From positions 1,798,001 through 1,862,000 of the forward strand of contig JASPKZ010008351.1 of NCBI GenBank assembly GCA_030220185.1: a stretch of DNA of 64,000 nucleotides. The letters are read 5' to 3'. This DNA is from Diploptera punctata. Its lineage: Eukaryota; Arthropoda; Insecta; Blattodea; Blaberidae. The notes beneath the pieces are model-generated. The model saw nothing but the letters and a program-made list of their open reading frames with translations. It had not been told where the DNA came from and made no database searches. Below are positions 45,325 through 57,346 of this stretch, piece by piece. The position numbers were made by a program, and so were the translations under genes. How positions within the stretch are numbered: the stretch's first letter is position 1; each line of letters begins with the position of its first letter.

Positions 45325-45353
<29 letters not shown>
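45325..45353. repeat. (TA)n microsatellite
   Basis: TA run on the 3' side of the Helitron. Confidence 0.8.
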
Positions 45354-45359
<6 letters not shown>

Positions 45360-45904
45360 TGTCGTCTCTTTTCTTAATTACAACAAATATGTTTAGAACG
45401 CCTGGCTTTTTTATAGCGTAATCTTGTGGATTTTATCTCCTAGCAGGATATGTACAGCAGACTAGTTAAATAGCTTATTCGGACAACCAGATATTTTCAA
45501 AATTGTTCGTAGGTAGTGATCGAAAGTTTTTACATACTTTAGAGAATGTATGTTTATTATGTAATTTTGAAATATTTTAAAACAAAATCGTCATTTAATT
45601 CAAATAAATTTCTCTAATTTAAAGAATACTACATGCTAGTGACAAATATTTTAAATCCTAATTTCATTATTTACTTCATTATTGACAAAAAGTACATTGG
45701 CGGGTAAAAATGCGTCATTTCGGGGCGAAAAAAGAGCTGAAAAGTAAATAAAAAAAACAGTACAGTCAAATTAAGCCCAAATTCACGAAATATATTAGCA
45801 GCAAGCAAAATATTTCCTGAGGTAAATCTTATTTTAAAACCAAATAATTATAACGTATTTATACATTATGATACATAGAACGACATATTTTGTAAATATA
45901 GAAA
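45354..45904. other. Unannotated AT-rich stretch
   Basis: No supported feature. Confidence 0.4.
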
Positions 45905-46130
45905 TGCTTAAGAGCTTATTAAATGCTTAAGAGCTTATGAAACCTTAGCGAGATCAATGCTTACCTATGGAAGTGAAGCTTGGACTATATGTAAAAGAGA
46001 TATAAGCAGAATAAAAACTAGCGAAATTAAGTTCATGAGAAGAACAGGTGGATACACAAAGTTAGGCAGAAAGAAAAGCGTAGATATCCTTCAGGAACTT
46101 TAAATCACTTCGGTTGTGAACCATATAATC
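45905..46130 (+). pseudogene. Non-LTR RT C-terminal fragment
   Basis: Reads ETLARSMLTYGSEAWTIC, DISRIKTSEIKFMRRTGGYT and KKSVDILQEL, then stops. It is the target of the family 3 insertion that follows. Confidence 0.65.
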
Positions 46131-46599
46131 TCTATCTATCTTCGGGTTTTTACAGCTGCTGCCGTCTTCCCGTGCCAAACCTCCTAAGCCTACGATCTTG
46201 GGCATCTTCGATGCTTAGCCCTCTAGCTTGCATTACTGTCTTCATGTTTTCTTTCCATGTTAACCTTGGTCTCCCTCTTTTCTTCTTTCTGTTCGGATGC
46301 CATTCATATAGTTGCTTCGGCCATCGCTCATCTTCCATTCTTAAAACATGTCCTAACCACTTTAATTCCTTCTCCTCAATTCTTTCAATTATGCTTTCTT
46401 CTGCTTCCATTATGTTTCTAATTTCCTTATTTGTGACACGTTCTAATTTAGACTTTCTGGCACTTCTGCGTAAATAATCCATTTCTAGAGCTATTAGTCT
46501 ATTTTTGTAGTACTTATTGATTGTCCATACCTCACTTCCATACATTGCAACAGATTCCACCAATGTTTTACCAATATTTTTTTGTGTCTTTCTAAATAG
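46131..46599 (-). mobile_element. Family 3 non-LTR 3' end with (GATA)n tail and TSD
   Basis: Flanked by CCATATAATC at 46121-46130 and 46600-46609 (10-bp TSD). The minus strand encodes NIGKTLVESVAMYGSEVWTI through GRPRLTWKENM to the stop, nearly identical to 5011-5864, ending in AGATAGATAGAGA. 5'-truncated, open reading frame. Confidence 0.9.
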
Positions 46600-46609
46600 C
46601 CATATAATC

Positions 46610-47371
46610 ACATATCCATAATTATATTAATACCTGAAGAGATCTTTGTACCCCTTTTTAAGAGATTGCGCGCACGGAGAAGTGTGATATTTGGCACAAT
46701 TAAAGTTCATATAGAGAAGGAGTGCAGAAAAATATAATATATGTATAATGTGTGTTACAAATGAATTAAATTAAACTAAATAAAATAAATTTTCTAAGGA
46801 ATTTATGTGTATTATTCATTTGTGCACTGATTCATTTTTTACGTTCATACTGAAAGTGCATTGTTGTAAAAAGAAAATCGTGCAGCAGGAATGTGAATTG
46901 ACCTACTCTCGCGTATTTATTGTTAGTGGTTTATTATTAGTGATTTTAAAAAGTAGTACATTTTATTATTTAAATTTAAATTAAACCCTGTCTTATCTTT
47001 TGTTTCAGTAATTTCTTTGCATATATATATTTACATATTCGCACCTACTTCCATTATGCCTTGACATAGAACATTGAGGATTGGAGTGAGAGACAAAGAA
47101 GAAGGGATATGACTATTATATTCCCGTACACATAATAATAGGCCAAATACAAATTTAAATAGTATAAATAGTATACAAATGTCAAACGATGCGTTATTGT
47201 TTTATTAAATATGACTTAGCCAAGCTATACCACATATTTCCTATCGTTCGTATTTTTAAAATAAATCGAAAATTAATACATAATGAGGTATTTGTGACAA
47301 ACTTAAAAATTTAATGAATTGTAATCGAATTTCGACCGCTGGGCGACCACTAGTAGAAATAATTGGCTGCA
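46610..47371. other. Unannotated AT-rich stretch
   Basis: No supported feature. Confidence 0.4.
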
Positions 47372-47523
47372 ATACATTCAGTGTATGGATCGATATCGCA
47401 TCCCCCGTCAGATTTTGATTTATCATCACCGAGGAAGGAGAACTTCGGGAAGACCACTCAAAAGATGGCAAGAGACCATACAGGCCACCAGACCTAATAC
47501 ATGGAAGGAAGACGATAATGCGA
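47372..47523 (+). pseudogene. Non-LTR RT C-terminal tail
   Basis: RMDRYRIPRQILIYHHRGRR then TSGRPLKRWQETIQATRPNT and WKEDD. Ends as a family with CAGGCC...AATACATGGAAGGAAGA, next to a second, different tail. Confidence 0.65.
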
Positions 47524-47589
47524 AATGCTTGTCTGGTGATATGTATAGCGTTGAAATAAAATTATCTAACATAACTTTTTCAAAAATAA

Positions 47590-47945
47590 AACCTAATCAA
47601 AGTTTCAAAGTTTTTAATACGAAAGCAGATAGTAAACAAATAGAGGCTGCTGAAATGAAGATGTTGAGAGCAATAGCAGGATACCAAAGAACCGATAAAA
47701 AGAAAAACGAAGATATAAGAACAGAACTTAATATATTTAATCTCTGTGAAAGAATAAAATATTATCAAAATGCTTATCTGCAGCACGTATTACGAATGAA
47801 TGAACAGCGCATACCAAGAAGAATGTATAATTATAAACCAAAAGGGAGAAGAATGTTGGGAAGACCATTGAAGAGATGGAAGGACCAATTCGACCTATAA
47901 TGAGATCGGAACAGGCCATTGGGCTTAATCCTTGTTGTTGATGAT
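47590..47945 (+). pseudogene. Non-LTR RT C-terminal tail, GATGA-tailed
   Basis: Reads EAAEMKMLRAIAGYQRTDKK, RIKYYQNAYLQHVLRMNEQR and RIPRRMYNYKPKGRRMLGRP, a stop, then GATCGGAACAGGCC and TTGTTGTTGATGATGA. In frame with 47372-47523 by chance; they are separate insertions. Confidence 0.75.
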
Positions 47946-48904
47946 GAAGTTTTTAATAGACCAGAAAAGTTGTTATATTTAATAACGCACTCATTATGAA
48001 CCAGTTCTCTTTTGTAAAAGCATAAATGATTTTCTCTACAAAAAAATAAAAATATAAAACTCAGAAATAGTTGTTAATTATGCAGGAACTATCGTGGTTC
48101 AACATATTATATAAATTGACTTATTTATATGAAACTGTATTATCTGTCATTCTTCAAAATCCTGTTGATTTTGTGTACGTAACTGAAGTCATTAACTTAA
48201 CTCATAACTGTATAATAATGTAGCTACTGTCAAACATTAAAATGAGTCAACATTGAATGAATATTTCTAGTTAACTCTAGACCGCGTAGCTTTAAATAGA
48301 GTAGTTTACGATGTATTGAAAACAATACGCGATAAATAAAATAAACGTCTCTTTTCAAGTTCATAAAATTCGCCAATACTAAAAAAGGTCTGGCCTTCTC
48401 TAGACTAGGACTGAATGTTCACAAATAAAGGGATAAAACATCGTTTTAAAAATTTAAATTATATTTAAATTAGCCATACAAACACAGCTGTTTATTTTCC
48501 TTCTAATAAGGAATCAGAATAATCGGTTTATGACCTTATAATGTATTCAGTTTCATTGCCAAGGTCAAGAACGCAAATAGTCATACAAACAAGAGCTTAA
48601 TGTAGACTGAGTCAGATTTTTTTATGATAAACAATTTGTGTGAATGTTCTTGTGAATTTAGAATAGTTTATTCGACACATGTGCTTACGCATTCAATGGT
48701 AAATCATTAGCGCTAAAGCTGGTGTTTTGGTAATTTAAATCTCAGCATGTGCACCAGAAGCACTATAGCCCGGGTGAAGCCTCGCTGGATTTTATTCCAG
48801 GGAGCCTTATCGTTAGTGATGTGTTTTCTGATTACAGTTTTTCTCTTTTCACCGATCCATCCGTTCACCTTATCAATCATCGACCTACACTTCTTCTTCT
48901 CTTT
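47946..48904. other. Unannotated AT-rich stretch
   Basis: 48680-48770 may hold a decayed tRNA-SINE head (CAATGGTAAATCATTAGCGC); otherwise nothing. Confidence 0.35.
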
Positions 48905-48985
48905 GGATTAACTAACTAGCTCACTGACACTATCGAACCCGTGGGTTCATGACCGTGCGGACATGAGCTCTCCATACTTCACTTC
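48905..48985 (-). mobile_element. Family 1 non-LTR extreme 3' end
   Basis: Only the last ~25 codons (SEVWRAHVRTVMNPRVR) and the GTTAGTTAG-type tail remain. Confidence 0.75.
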
Positions 48986-49329
48986 TCGACCAGTCAATGA
49001 TATGTTTGGAATTATCGCAGTCCACTGTTTTTTTATTTACTGCACTGTATGTTGTTGTCTGCAGTCGTGAAAGTATTATTTTCCGTAGATTGATATATAT
49101 GAAAAGATATCCTAATTTCTTAAGGGAAGAAAGGGGTTTCCCCATTGTGCACCCAGAGCAATATATTCTATACAGCATAAACAAGTCTGTAAATCGACAT
49201 TTATCTATAATAATGACTAAATATAATTGAAAATTAGTATAAAATAATTAAACATTACACATCGAGATAAATAATGTTCACCTTTCCAATATCGCACATT
49301 AACACAGGTCTAATAAAGTTTTAATAAAT

Positions 49330-49735
49330 TGTATGAATTGAATGAAAATCTATAAAGTTCTAGCTAGAGCCATAATCTGTTATGGCAGTGAAGCTTGGAC
49401 CATCAGAACTCAGGATGACCGTCATATTACAGCCATGGAGATGAAATTTCTGCGACGAACTGCAGGTTATAGCCTTCTAGACCACCAAAGAAATTCAACA
49501 ATAGCCAGAGAGTTAAACATCGTAAATATATCTGAATACCTCCAAGAATATAGAAACAATTGGCTAGCCCATAATCAGCGCATGGATCGTCACAGAGTAC
49601 CAAAACAAATTCTTCACTACATTCCTCGAGGCAGAAGATCTGTGTCGACCTTTTCGGAGATGGCGGGAGACCGTAACGGGCCACTGGGCCTAATACTTGA
49701 AAGGCAGATGATGATGATGATGATGATGATAAATT
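49330..49735 (+). pseudogene. Non-LTR RT C-terminal fragment, GATGAT-tailed
   Basis: Frame 49342-49752 encodes MKIYKVLARAIICYGSEAWT, AMEMKFLRRTAGYSLLDHQR, EYRNNWLAHNQRMDRHRVPK and HYIPRGRRS, then (GAT)n at 49709-49731. A shift breaks the SLGRP motif. Confidence 0.75.
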
Positions 49736-50689
49736 GTATGTTTAATTTCTAGAGTAAATAGTTTTTCTTTTCTTTTTTGCGCGATAGTGCGTTTTGTCGT
49801 TACTTACAGCAATGGCGACCATCAACTTCCTGCATTTCAGGGTTGCCAACCTAAATAACTATACTGTAATATTACATATTACAAACCTCGTGCGGGAAGT
49901 AAAACCACTGCCCTTTATGTATACTACGTACAATGTATACACAAAAATATATCCAAAAGGTAGTGTTAATATAAATTATACGAAACAAATCACTGCATTT
50001 TAAATGAACTGAACTTTATTTGGAACAATATAAAACAAATACGTACTAGCCGCCATTTTATGACTGATTGTGATCACGGCCTGCAGTTGTCTCAACTAAT
50101 AAACATTGCCCATTAGTCAGTTGTATATAATGAATGCAAATACTTAAAAAATATATTATTTTACTATTATTTATTATTTTGAAAACACCATGGCGCAAAA
50201 AATAATGTACAACGCACGTTTGTGAAGTGTTTTACAGAATCTCGGATATAAAAAACCTCGCTATCGCTTGGTTTTTAAACATTTCCCCGCTTCTGTAAAA
50301 ACCACTTTCCAACTTCGCATCGTAATACACTATTAACTTATGATTCTACGGATCTTATTGGTATTAAGTATTATAATGAAGCTGTGGCGGTTATTCAGGT
50401 GAAGCTAGTGAAACGACACTTCTCCTCTTTTATACAAATTTTAAAATAGTATTTTTAATTACTGATTATCTCATTTCTTATTTGTTCACCCTTATCTTGC
50501 GCATTCGTATTACCTCCCACTGCCTACCATCGGTTGGACTCAGGGTATTGGTTAAATGGGAGTGAGAAGCACATTGAGGTTGATAAAAGAAGCTATAATT
50601 TCCTACTTCGAATATAGTTGTGATATGTAAATCGGTTACTATAACAACGAAGAGAAAGCCAGGATTCACTAAGATCATTTTGCTCTCCT
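49736..50689. other. Unannotated AT-rich stretch
   Basis: No supported feature. Confidence 0.4.
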
Positions 50690-53455
50690 TACTTACTTAC
50701 TCACTGGCACTATCGAACCCGTAGGTTCATGGCCGCACGGACATAAGCCCTCCATACATCCCTATCCTGTGCTAATGTTTTCCAATCATTCCCTGTATAA
50801 TCTACTTCCCTCAAATCATAGTTAATGTTGTTCTCCCACCTCATTCTTGGTCTACCAACTGGGCGTTTTCCTTCTGGCTTTCCTACAAGAAGTTTCCATG
50901 CACGTCTTTCATTCCCCATACGCGCAACATGTCCTGCCCATCGCAGTCTACGGGACTTAACTGTTCTTATTATATCTGGCCTCCTATAAAGACCATGTAG
51001 TTCATTGTTATGTAGTCTTCTCCATTCACCTGTCTGTTCATCTCTCTTTGGTCCAAAAATTTTCCTAAGAACTTTATTCTCAAATACTCGTAATCTCCTT
51101 TCCTCCCTTAAAGTAAGAGTCCATGTTTCGCACCCATATAATATAACTGGTAGAATAATAGTTTTATATATATTTTCAGCTTAACGTTTTTTGAAAGGAG
51201 TTGGGACATCAAAAGTCTCTGCAATGCATAATAGCATGCATTTCCAGAATTGAGCCTATGTTTAATTTCTTTGTGCATCTCATTCCTATTTGTGATTATT
51301 GTTCCTAGGTATTTGAATTCAGCCAATTCCTCAAAATTTCCCTCATTAGTCATTAGCTGTCCATTTCCATTATATAATGTATTTCTACGTGTGACCATAT
51401 ATTTAGTTTTACTGATATTTACTTCCAGTCCTAATTTCTTAGTGTTACTCAATAGTGTGTGCGTGTTGGCCTTTAGTATCTCCTCGCTATCGGCCAGTAG
51501 TACTACATCATCAGCATAAACTAACAGCTTATTAATACCATTCAGTTGTAAGCCTTCCTCATTCTCTAAAGATTTAATGGCATGCTCTAGTACAAAATTA
51601 AATAGTAGAGGAGATAGTGCATCTCCTTGCTTCAACCCATTCTGGATTTCAAAAGTGTCTGAAAACTGTTTGCCTACACGCACCCTACTCATTGAGCCAT
51701 TTAGACACATTCGTATAAGTCTAACTAACTTTTTAGGAATTCCGAACTCCAGCAGGATACTATATAACTTCTCCCTCTTAATTGAATCATATGCTTTTTT
51801 GAAGTCTACATATAGTTGATGTACAGTACCATTATATTCCCATTTCTTTTCTAAAATCTGTCTTATACTAAAAATCTGATCTGTTGTAGACTTGTTTTCT
51901 TCTTAAATGCACATTGATGATCTCCTAGAATGTCATCAATATAGGGAGTAAGTCTGCTTACTAATATATTTGTTAGAATTTTGTACGAAGTTGAAAGTAA
52001 TGAGATGCCCCTATAGTTGTTGCAATCAGTTTTATCTCCTTTCTTATAAATTGGTACGATAATTGATTCCTTCCATTCATCTGGAAGAGCTTCTTTTTCC
52101 CAAATCATACTAAGCAACCAGCGTATCTTGTCCATCAATTTTTCTCCCCCTGATTTTATCAGTTCTGCTGGGATCTCATCTGAACCTGATGCTTTATACA
52201 TTTTCAAATTTTCAATTGACATTTCAACCTCTAATGCACTTGGCTCTGTGACTAGCATTTCTGCTGTCTGTAACTTATCCTCCTCAATGTTCTGTTCTGT
52301 ATGTACATTTAATAGCTGATTAAAATAACTATTCCATCTATTTAATATACTCTTGGAATCTGCAATCATATCCCCATTTTCATTCCGAATTATGTTTGTT
52401 CTAGCCTGAAACCCTTTCTTCTCTATACTAATTCCCTGATATAATTCTCTAATGTTCCTATTTTTTGCATTCATTTCGAGATCATTAATCTTCTCTCTCA
52501 AATATTCCCTCTTTTTACTCTTTAATAACTTGGTGGTTTCCCGTCTAACACTACCCAATTGCTCTAAATTTACCTCATTTGGCTCGTGTAACCATTTCAT
52601 TTTTGCTAGCTTTCTTTTCTTTACAATGTCGGCGCATTCCTCATCAAACCATTTCTTGTTTTGCCTCTTTTTTAAACAACCAATACTTTCTGATGCTGAC
52701 AATTTAATAGTATCTCTTATAGCCTCCCATTCTTTATTTATATCAGTTTCTTCTTCGTTTGCCACATTGTCATCTGAAGATTCCAGTACTTCAAATCTAT
52801 TAGCAATTTTGATTTGGTATTCTTGCTGCATTTCATCATTTTTCAAGTTTTTTAATTCATATTTTACAGAATCATCTTTAGCGTTTGTTCCTCTCATAAG
52901 TGATAGCCGTTGTCTGATTTTCACCCTGACCAGATGATGATCTGAATTGCAGTCTGTTCCTCTAACTGATCTAACATCAATGATGCTACTGTCCCAGCGT
53001 TTATCCACTAATACATGATCTATCTGGTTCCGAGTTTCTCCATCTGGGGACGTCCAGGTGTATTTATGAATATCCTTATGCTGAAATGTTGTGCTCTTAA
53101 CAATGAGATTCTTTGATGTGGCAAATGTGACCAATCTAACCCCGTTGTCGTTACTCTCTTCATGAAGACTGAATTTGCCTATTGTTGGTTTGAATATATC
53201 TTCCCGCCCCACTTTTGCATTAAAATCTCTTAAGACAATTTTCATATGATATCGTGAAAGGCTATCACATAAGCATTCTAATTCTTCATAGAACTCATCC
53301 TTGATCTTGTCATCTTTATCTTCTGTGGGGGCATGTACATTTACAATTATAAAATCATGTCGTTTACCCTTTAGAATTATGTATGATTTTTGCTCTCCTA
53401 TGTATAGCATTAACCACGGTTTCAATCATCTTTTCGCGTCCTTAGCTGGTTCAAA
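50690..53455 (-). mobile_element. Family 1 non-LTR retrotransposon, ~2.8 kb, nearly full ORF2
   Basis: Longest copy of the dominant family. It runs from within the endonuclease (about 53425) through reverse transcriptase to the C-terminal GRPRMRWENN domain and a (GTAA)n tail (TTACTTACTTACTC at 50688-50701). It lacks the 5' end. No convincing TSD. Copies at 168-1062, 10866, 11704, 20912, 40698 and 48905 are its truncated relatives. Confidence 0.9.
50707..53425 (-). pseudogene. Family 1 endonuclease-reverse transcriptase ORF, two frameshifts
   Basis: Frame 53425-51863: apurinic-type endonuclease with DFNAKVG (preceding Gly changed to Arg), NQIDHVLVDKRW and the SDHHLV catalytic motif, then the RT start with YRGISLLS. 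A 1-nt shift in a GTTTTCTTCTT run (51893-51905) moves it to frame 51710-51108, with LKQGDALSPLLFN and the catalytic YADDVVLL (about 51521-51507). A 2-nt AT insertion near 51165-51175 moves it again, giving the GCETWTL, RKIFGPKRDEQTGEW and MGNERRAWKLL segments to the stop at ~50710. Otherwise little decayed, so recently inactivated. Confidence 0.85.
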
Positions 53456-54206
53456 GACATTTTTAAAAGAAATACCCTAAAAGCAGGCCTACAAGGCACA
53501 TAATTGTAAATTCCTTGGCTGTTAGAAAATTATTTTTCAATTCTTCACTTGTGTATGTGAAATAATTTTGAGTGGAGATTGCAAGTTGATATTTAATCGT
53601 TTATAGATGAAGTCCGTTAAAAAAGTAAAATAGGACCACATTCTGTATAAAGGAATCAACCCTCAAATTTGAAATATCTAAGTTAATGCTATATTATTGT
53701 TCCTCAAGTATAGCTCGATGCCCCGAAAAATTATCCAACCCGTCACCCACCTGTTTATGTCATTTTTGAACCAAGTAAGAACACACTAACAGAATATGTC
53801 ACATTTATTTGTCTGCAAAAAGAACCAAACAATACAAATGTGTAAAATCTCAGAGTTAAAAAAAAAATGTTTGAGTTGCCATCTTTATCATAAAATAGGA
53901 GGTCTTTTGTATTATGTTAGTAGAAGTAATAATAAACGTTTATTTTTATTTGTGCATTTTTTATTGACATTCAACATTAGTTGCATTTTTCTAAATTGAG
54001 TTACCTTGTGGCTTAATTCCTTTCTGCAGAATGCATTCCTATTATACAAAAACATCATGACAAACAAATTAATGTATTTTTCTTCTTTTTCTTCAAACAG
54101 GAATTAGACTCAGCCCGTTCCAGCTTCACGTATTCTCCAACCAACGTTTCCGTGAATGTTTTTAATAAAAATTATACGGAGAAAACAGCCTAGTTTACTT
54201 TCATTT
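53456..54206. other. Unannotated AT-rich stretch
   Basis: No supported feature. Confidence 0.4.
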
Positions 54207-54216
54207 GTTTTTATGA

Positions 54217-54598
54217 TTTTTTTTTCAAATTCCCCAGGTGTATCTTTCGACATTCCTGGTTTCTCTCCTGGCATGGCGTACTTGTAACCTACTCCTCCGG
54301 TTGGGGCGCCTGGAAGGCGGGGTTACGTTGCCCCGATGATATAATGGGTGATGATAATGGTGCGCCAGGAGAGTCCCTAACCCTAAGCTTAACCTAAGAT
54401 GAATAAGAATGATGATGATTGCGATGGCCATATGATTTCGGGGACCGTTTGGGCCTTAAAATGTTCCTGACATTTGTCTTACAGGCGAGGAAAACCCCCG
54501 ATAAAAACCTCACCCAGAAAAACTGTCCCGACCGGGGATCGAACCCGGGCCCGCTGCGTGACAAGGCAGCACGCTACCCCAAGACCACAGCGGTGGAC
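54217..54598 (-). mobile_element. SINE1b, near full length, with TSD
   Basis: A 10-bp TSD, GTTTTTATGA, lies at 54207-54216 and 54599-54608. Minus strand: tRNA-like head CACCGCTGTGGTCTTGGGGT with B box GGGTTCGATCCCCGG (54534-54548), body shared with SINE1 for ~90 bp, then a different 3' half (GGCGCACCATT...GGCGCCCC) and a GAAA-rich tail. Confidence 0.85.
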
Positions 54599-54608
54599 GT
54601 TTTTATGA

Positions 54609-55102
54609 AATGTTTTCTTATGTAAAATTAAGTGCCGTAAATAGGTAAAAGGTTTTTAATAAAAATTAATTTAATCACGGACCGATGCTGGCATTATTCA
54701 TTAAAGAACAAATTGCAAACAAACCTATGGAGCTTTTAAATGTGGATAGTTCAAGTGGAAAAATTGTCCTTAGTTAACTTAATATCAAGTTTAATATGAA
54801 ATTCAATGTCATTAGAAAGCACTGGAAAACACAAGTATTCAAGGTTAAGTACCTAAGTACTAGAGAACAAACAGGTTTACCTCCATAATCAAGTATCTAA
54901 TTAAATAGAGGATGTATTTTCCGGAAATGTTTTTTTTTTACCATACATTGAAATATTATCTACAAATAGCAAATTTCACTTAAGTACGAATAGTTTGTTC
55001 AGAAACAACAAACTTCTGAGTCTATATACAGTTGAAGTCATTGTAAAAATTAAAAATAAACTTTGTGGCACATCATGTCCCAAGAGCCAAGACAGGGTGA
55101 AC
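54609..55102. other. Unannotated AT-rich stretch
   Basis: No supported feature. Confidence 0.4.
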
Positions 55103-55164
55103 ATAAATAACTATCCATATTTGGTTCGTCTTCCGGGTTTATAGGCCGTGGTCCGGTTGTCTTG

Positions 55165-55211
55165 ATACTCGACGTTTCGTCTACTGCTGCGGTAGACCTC
55201 ATCAGGAGATA
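55165..55211 (-). ncRNA. Hammerhead ribozyme motif, element A2 left arm
   Basis: Minus strand: stem I UAUCUC/GAGUA, canonical CUGAUGA (55205-55199), one extra G, stem II GUCUAC/GUAGAC with loop CGCAGCA, GAAA, CGUC (to 55171). No lesion seen. Confidence 0.8.
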
Positions 55212-55239
55212 CTGCGTGCTCTCTGTGAACTCCTCGCAG

Positions 55240-55286
55240 TATCTCCTGATGAGGTCTACCGCAGCAGTAGACGAAACGTCGAGTAT
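55240..55286 (+). ncRNA. Hammerhead ribozyme motif, element A2 right arm
   Basis: CUGAUGA 55246-55252, extra G 55253, stem II 55254-55259/55267-55272, loop CGCAGCA, GAAA 55273-55276, CGUC 55277-55280, predicted cleavage after 55280. Same sequence as the left arm. Confidence 0.8.
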
Positions 55287-55381
55287 CAAGACAACCGGAC
55301 CACGGCCTATAAGCCCGGAAGACGAACCAAATATGGATCAAGACGCCGGCCGTGAAAGCCTACAATTATATAAATAACTAT

Positions 55382-55929
55382 ATTTTATTTTATTTTATTT
55401 TTATACACTTTAATGTACAAGATCATTGGCTCTAATTTTTCAGATCTATACAGTAGATTCTACAATTATAATTCTGTGTTTGCCATGTGTTTTCAGTAAT
55501 TTAATTTAATGATGTTATGTAAATGGGTTATGGTAGGCCTAATTAAATTTTAATCCAGTATTTGTCTCGACGACTAAAAGTTGATTGGTCGATACCGGGA
55601 TGTGAAAACGGAACTTCGCAAATCCGAGACTCAGACGCACGAAATCTGAGCAAATTCGCTCGGTAATTACTGTTTTGACATAACATATTGCAGTGGTTAA
55701 TACTTCATTTTCTTTAGTTGAACCTTTCGTTTTGTTTGTAACTTTACGTGTCCCAGCCTCCCAAGCATTACAGGGACAGGACCTGATAGGCGAGGATTTT
55801 TAAACTAAAGATAACATATATAATTTTTTGACCACTCAACGACATTGAGGGCCTCCTGGATGAGTGATCAGCTCAATTCTAAAGGCGCCTCAGAATCAAT
55901 AAAACACATTCATTCGTACAATCATACTA
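55382..55929. other. Mostly unannotated
   Basis: 55560-55680 resembles 20140-20275 (possible old SINE). Nothing else supported. Confidence 0.35.
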
Positions 55930-56508
55930 AAATACAAGGCTATTCAGAAAGAAGGAACAGACTTCAAACATTTATTTCTTCCAAACTATAAAAAATAAAA
56001 GCAGATTTCCAATGTTCCTGGAAAGAGAAAAGTTCAAATTTCACTATTTTATGCATTCAATACGAGCACCATGTGTTACACGACAAATATCAAAATAGTG
56101 GCTCATTTCTTGCCACACACGAATCAGCTGGTCTCTATTTATCGAATTCACAGCTTCAACAATTCTATGTCGCAGATTTTCAAGAGTGTCGGGCATAGGG
56201 GAGATAAAAACATGGTCTTTTACGTAACCCCACACACAAAAATCATACGGGGATATGTCGGGTGGCCTGGGAGACCACCGGTAACGAAGTTGATCTTCTG
56301 CTCCTCCCCTTCCAATCAACGTCCTGTTGTGTCACCATTTTAATACAAACAATAAGCAACAGCGCCAAGCGGTCGTGATAGGAACTTCAAAATTTCTCTT
56401 TCCAGAAATGTTCGAATTATGTTTTTTTTTTAGTTTTAGTTTTAGTTTGAATGAAATAAATGTTTGAAGTCCGTTCCTTCTTTCTGAATAGCCCTGTGTA
56501 ATTACGAT
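55930..56508 (-). mobile_element. Mariner/Tc-type deletion derivative with TIRs
   Basis: ~41-bp inverted ends start GGCTATTCAGAAAGAAGGAA at 55938 and its complement near 56500. The minus strand between 56319 and 56044 encodes RWSPRPPDISPYDFCVWGYV and VFISPMPDTLENLRHRIVEA, the last part of an IS630-Tc1-mariner transposase (PDxxPxDFxxWG motif). The catalytic core upstream is deleted, so it is non-autonomous. Confidence 0.8.
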
Positions 56509-57346
56509 CCGCTGCATCTGAGGCAACCTTACCCCAGTATCATAGGGATGGAATGCAATGCTTAAAATTAACCAACGAACTTTTTTACAATTTGGTTGTA
56601 TTTAAGGAATACGTATAAATATAACTGCAGATTTAATAACTTTTAGAGCATATTTTAGTGCCTAAAAACCCTAAGTGTACATTATGATTATATGGAAAAT
56701 TGACTGCACAATCGTAGCTTAACAAAAAAATGTATAAACATTTATAATCCATATCAAATAGATGACAACCCTAACGTATCCTCATTAATAACAAACATTC
56801 TTTGCAAAGTGACTTTACTGAACTATAAACCAATCAAACGTGATGATGTGTGTCTCAACGTCTGAACCTATCATCATCCTGAATAATCCTTCATAATTAG
56901 CTCTTATCAGAGAGTGTTATGAAAACTCTGCGGGATGAATACTATGTCAAGGAATGTTCAATTTAGCTTTCTGATGAAAATGTATAAATGCCGTTCATAC
57001 ACAAATTATCACTTGTTCTAAATCACTAATTTATTTTCTATTTTTTCTATTCACTGTACACAATGATCCTCTTGACACAAACGAATTTCTTACTTAGGGA
57101 CCATCCTGTTCTTCGAAGTTTAGAATTTTTAAACATTGAAATGTAAATAATCCATTATAATGCAATACTTAATTACGATACTTAATTTTGTGAAATAAGA
57201 TAACAGGGAATGCCAATTAATGAAAATAAATTTTGCTAAACATTGTTTTCATTAAATACGTTACGTAGTATAAATATGGAACTAGCGAATTTAAAAGGAG
57301 TCTAGTTATTGAGGTTGTGCCCATTAAATTAATTAAATAAATATAT
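56509..57346. other. Unannotated AT-rich stretch
   Basis: No supported feature. Confidence 0.4.

Larger units (their letters stand above)
55115..55369. mobile_element. PLE-like palindromic element A2 with two intact hammerheads
   Basis: Arms 55113-55216 and 55235-55338 (104 bp) around an 18-nt loop; a 31-bp tail (55339-55369) with CCGGCCGTGAAAGCCTAC on the right only; a perfect 12-bp TSD ATAAATAACTAT at 55103-55114 and 55370-55381. It is a shorter relative of A1: its loop sequence lies inside the A1 arm, so the fold-back point differs. Confidence 0.85.

Noticed and set aside
51250..52937. Plus-strand ORFs of 63-161 codons
   Set aside because: Antisense to the family 1 endonuclease/RT frame.
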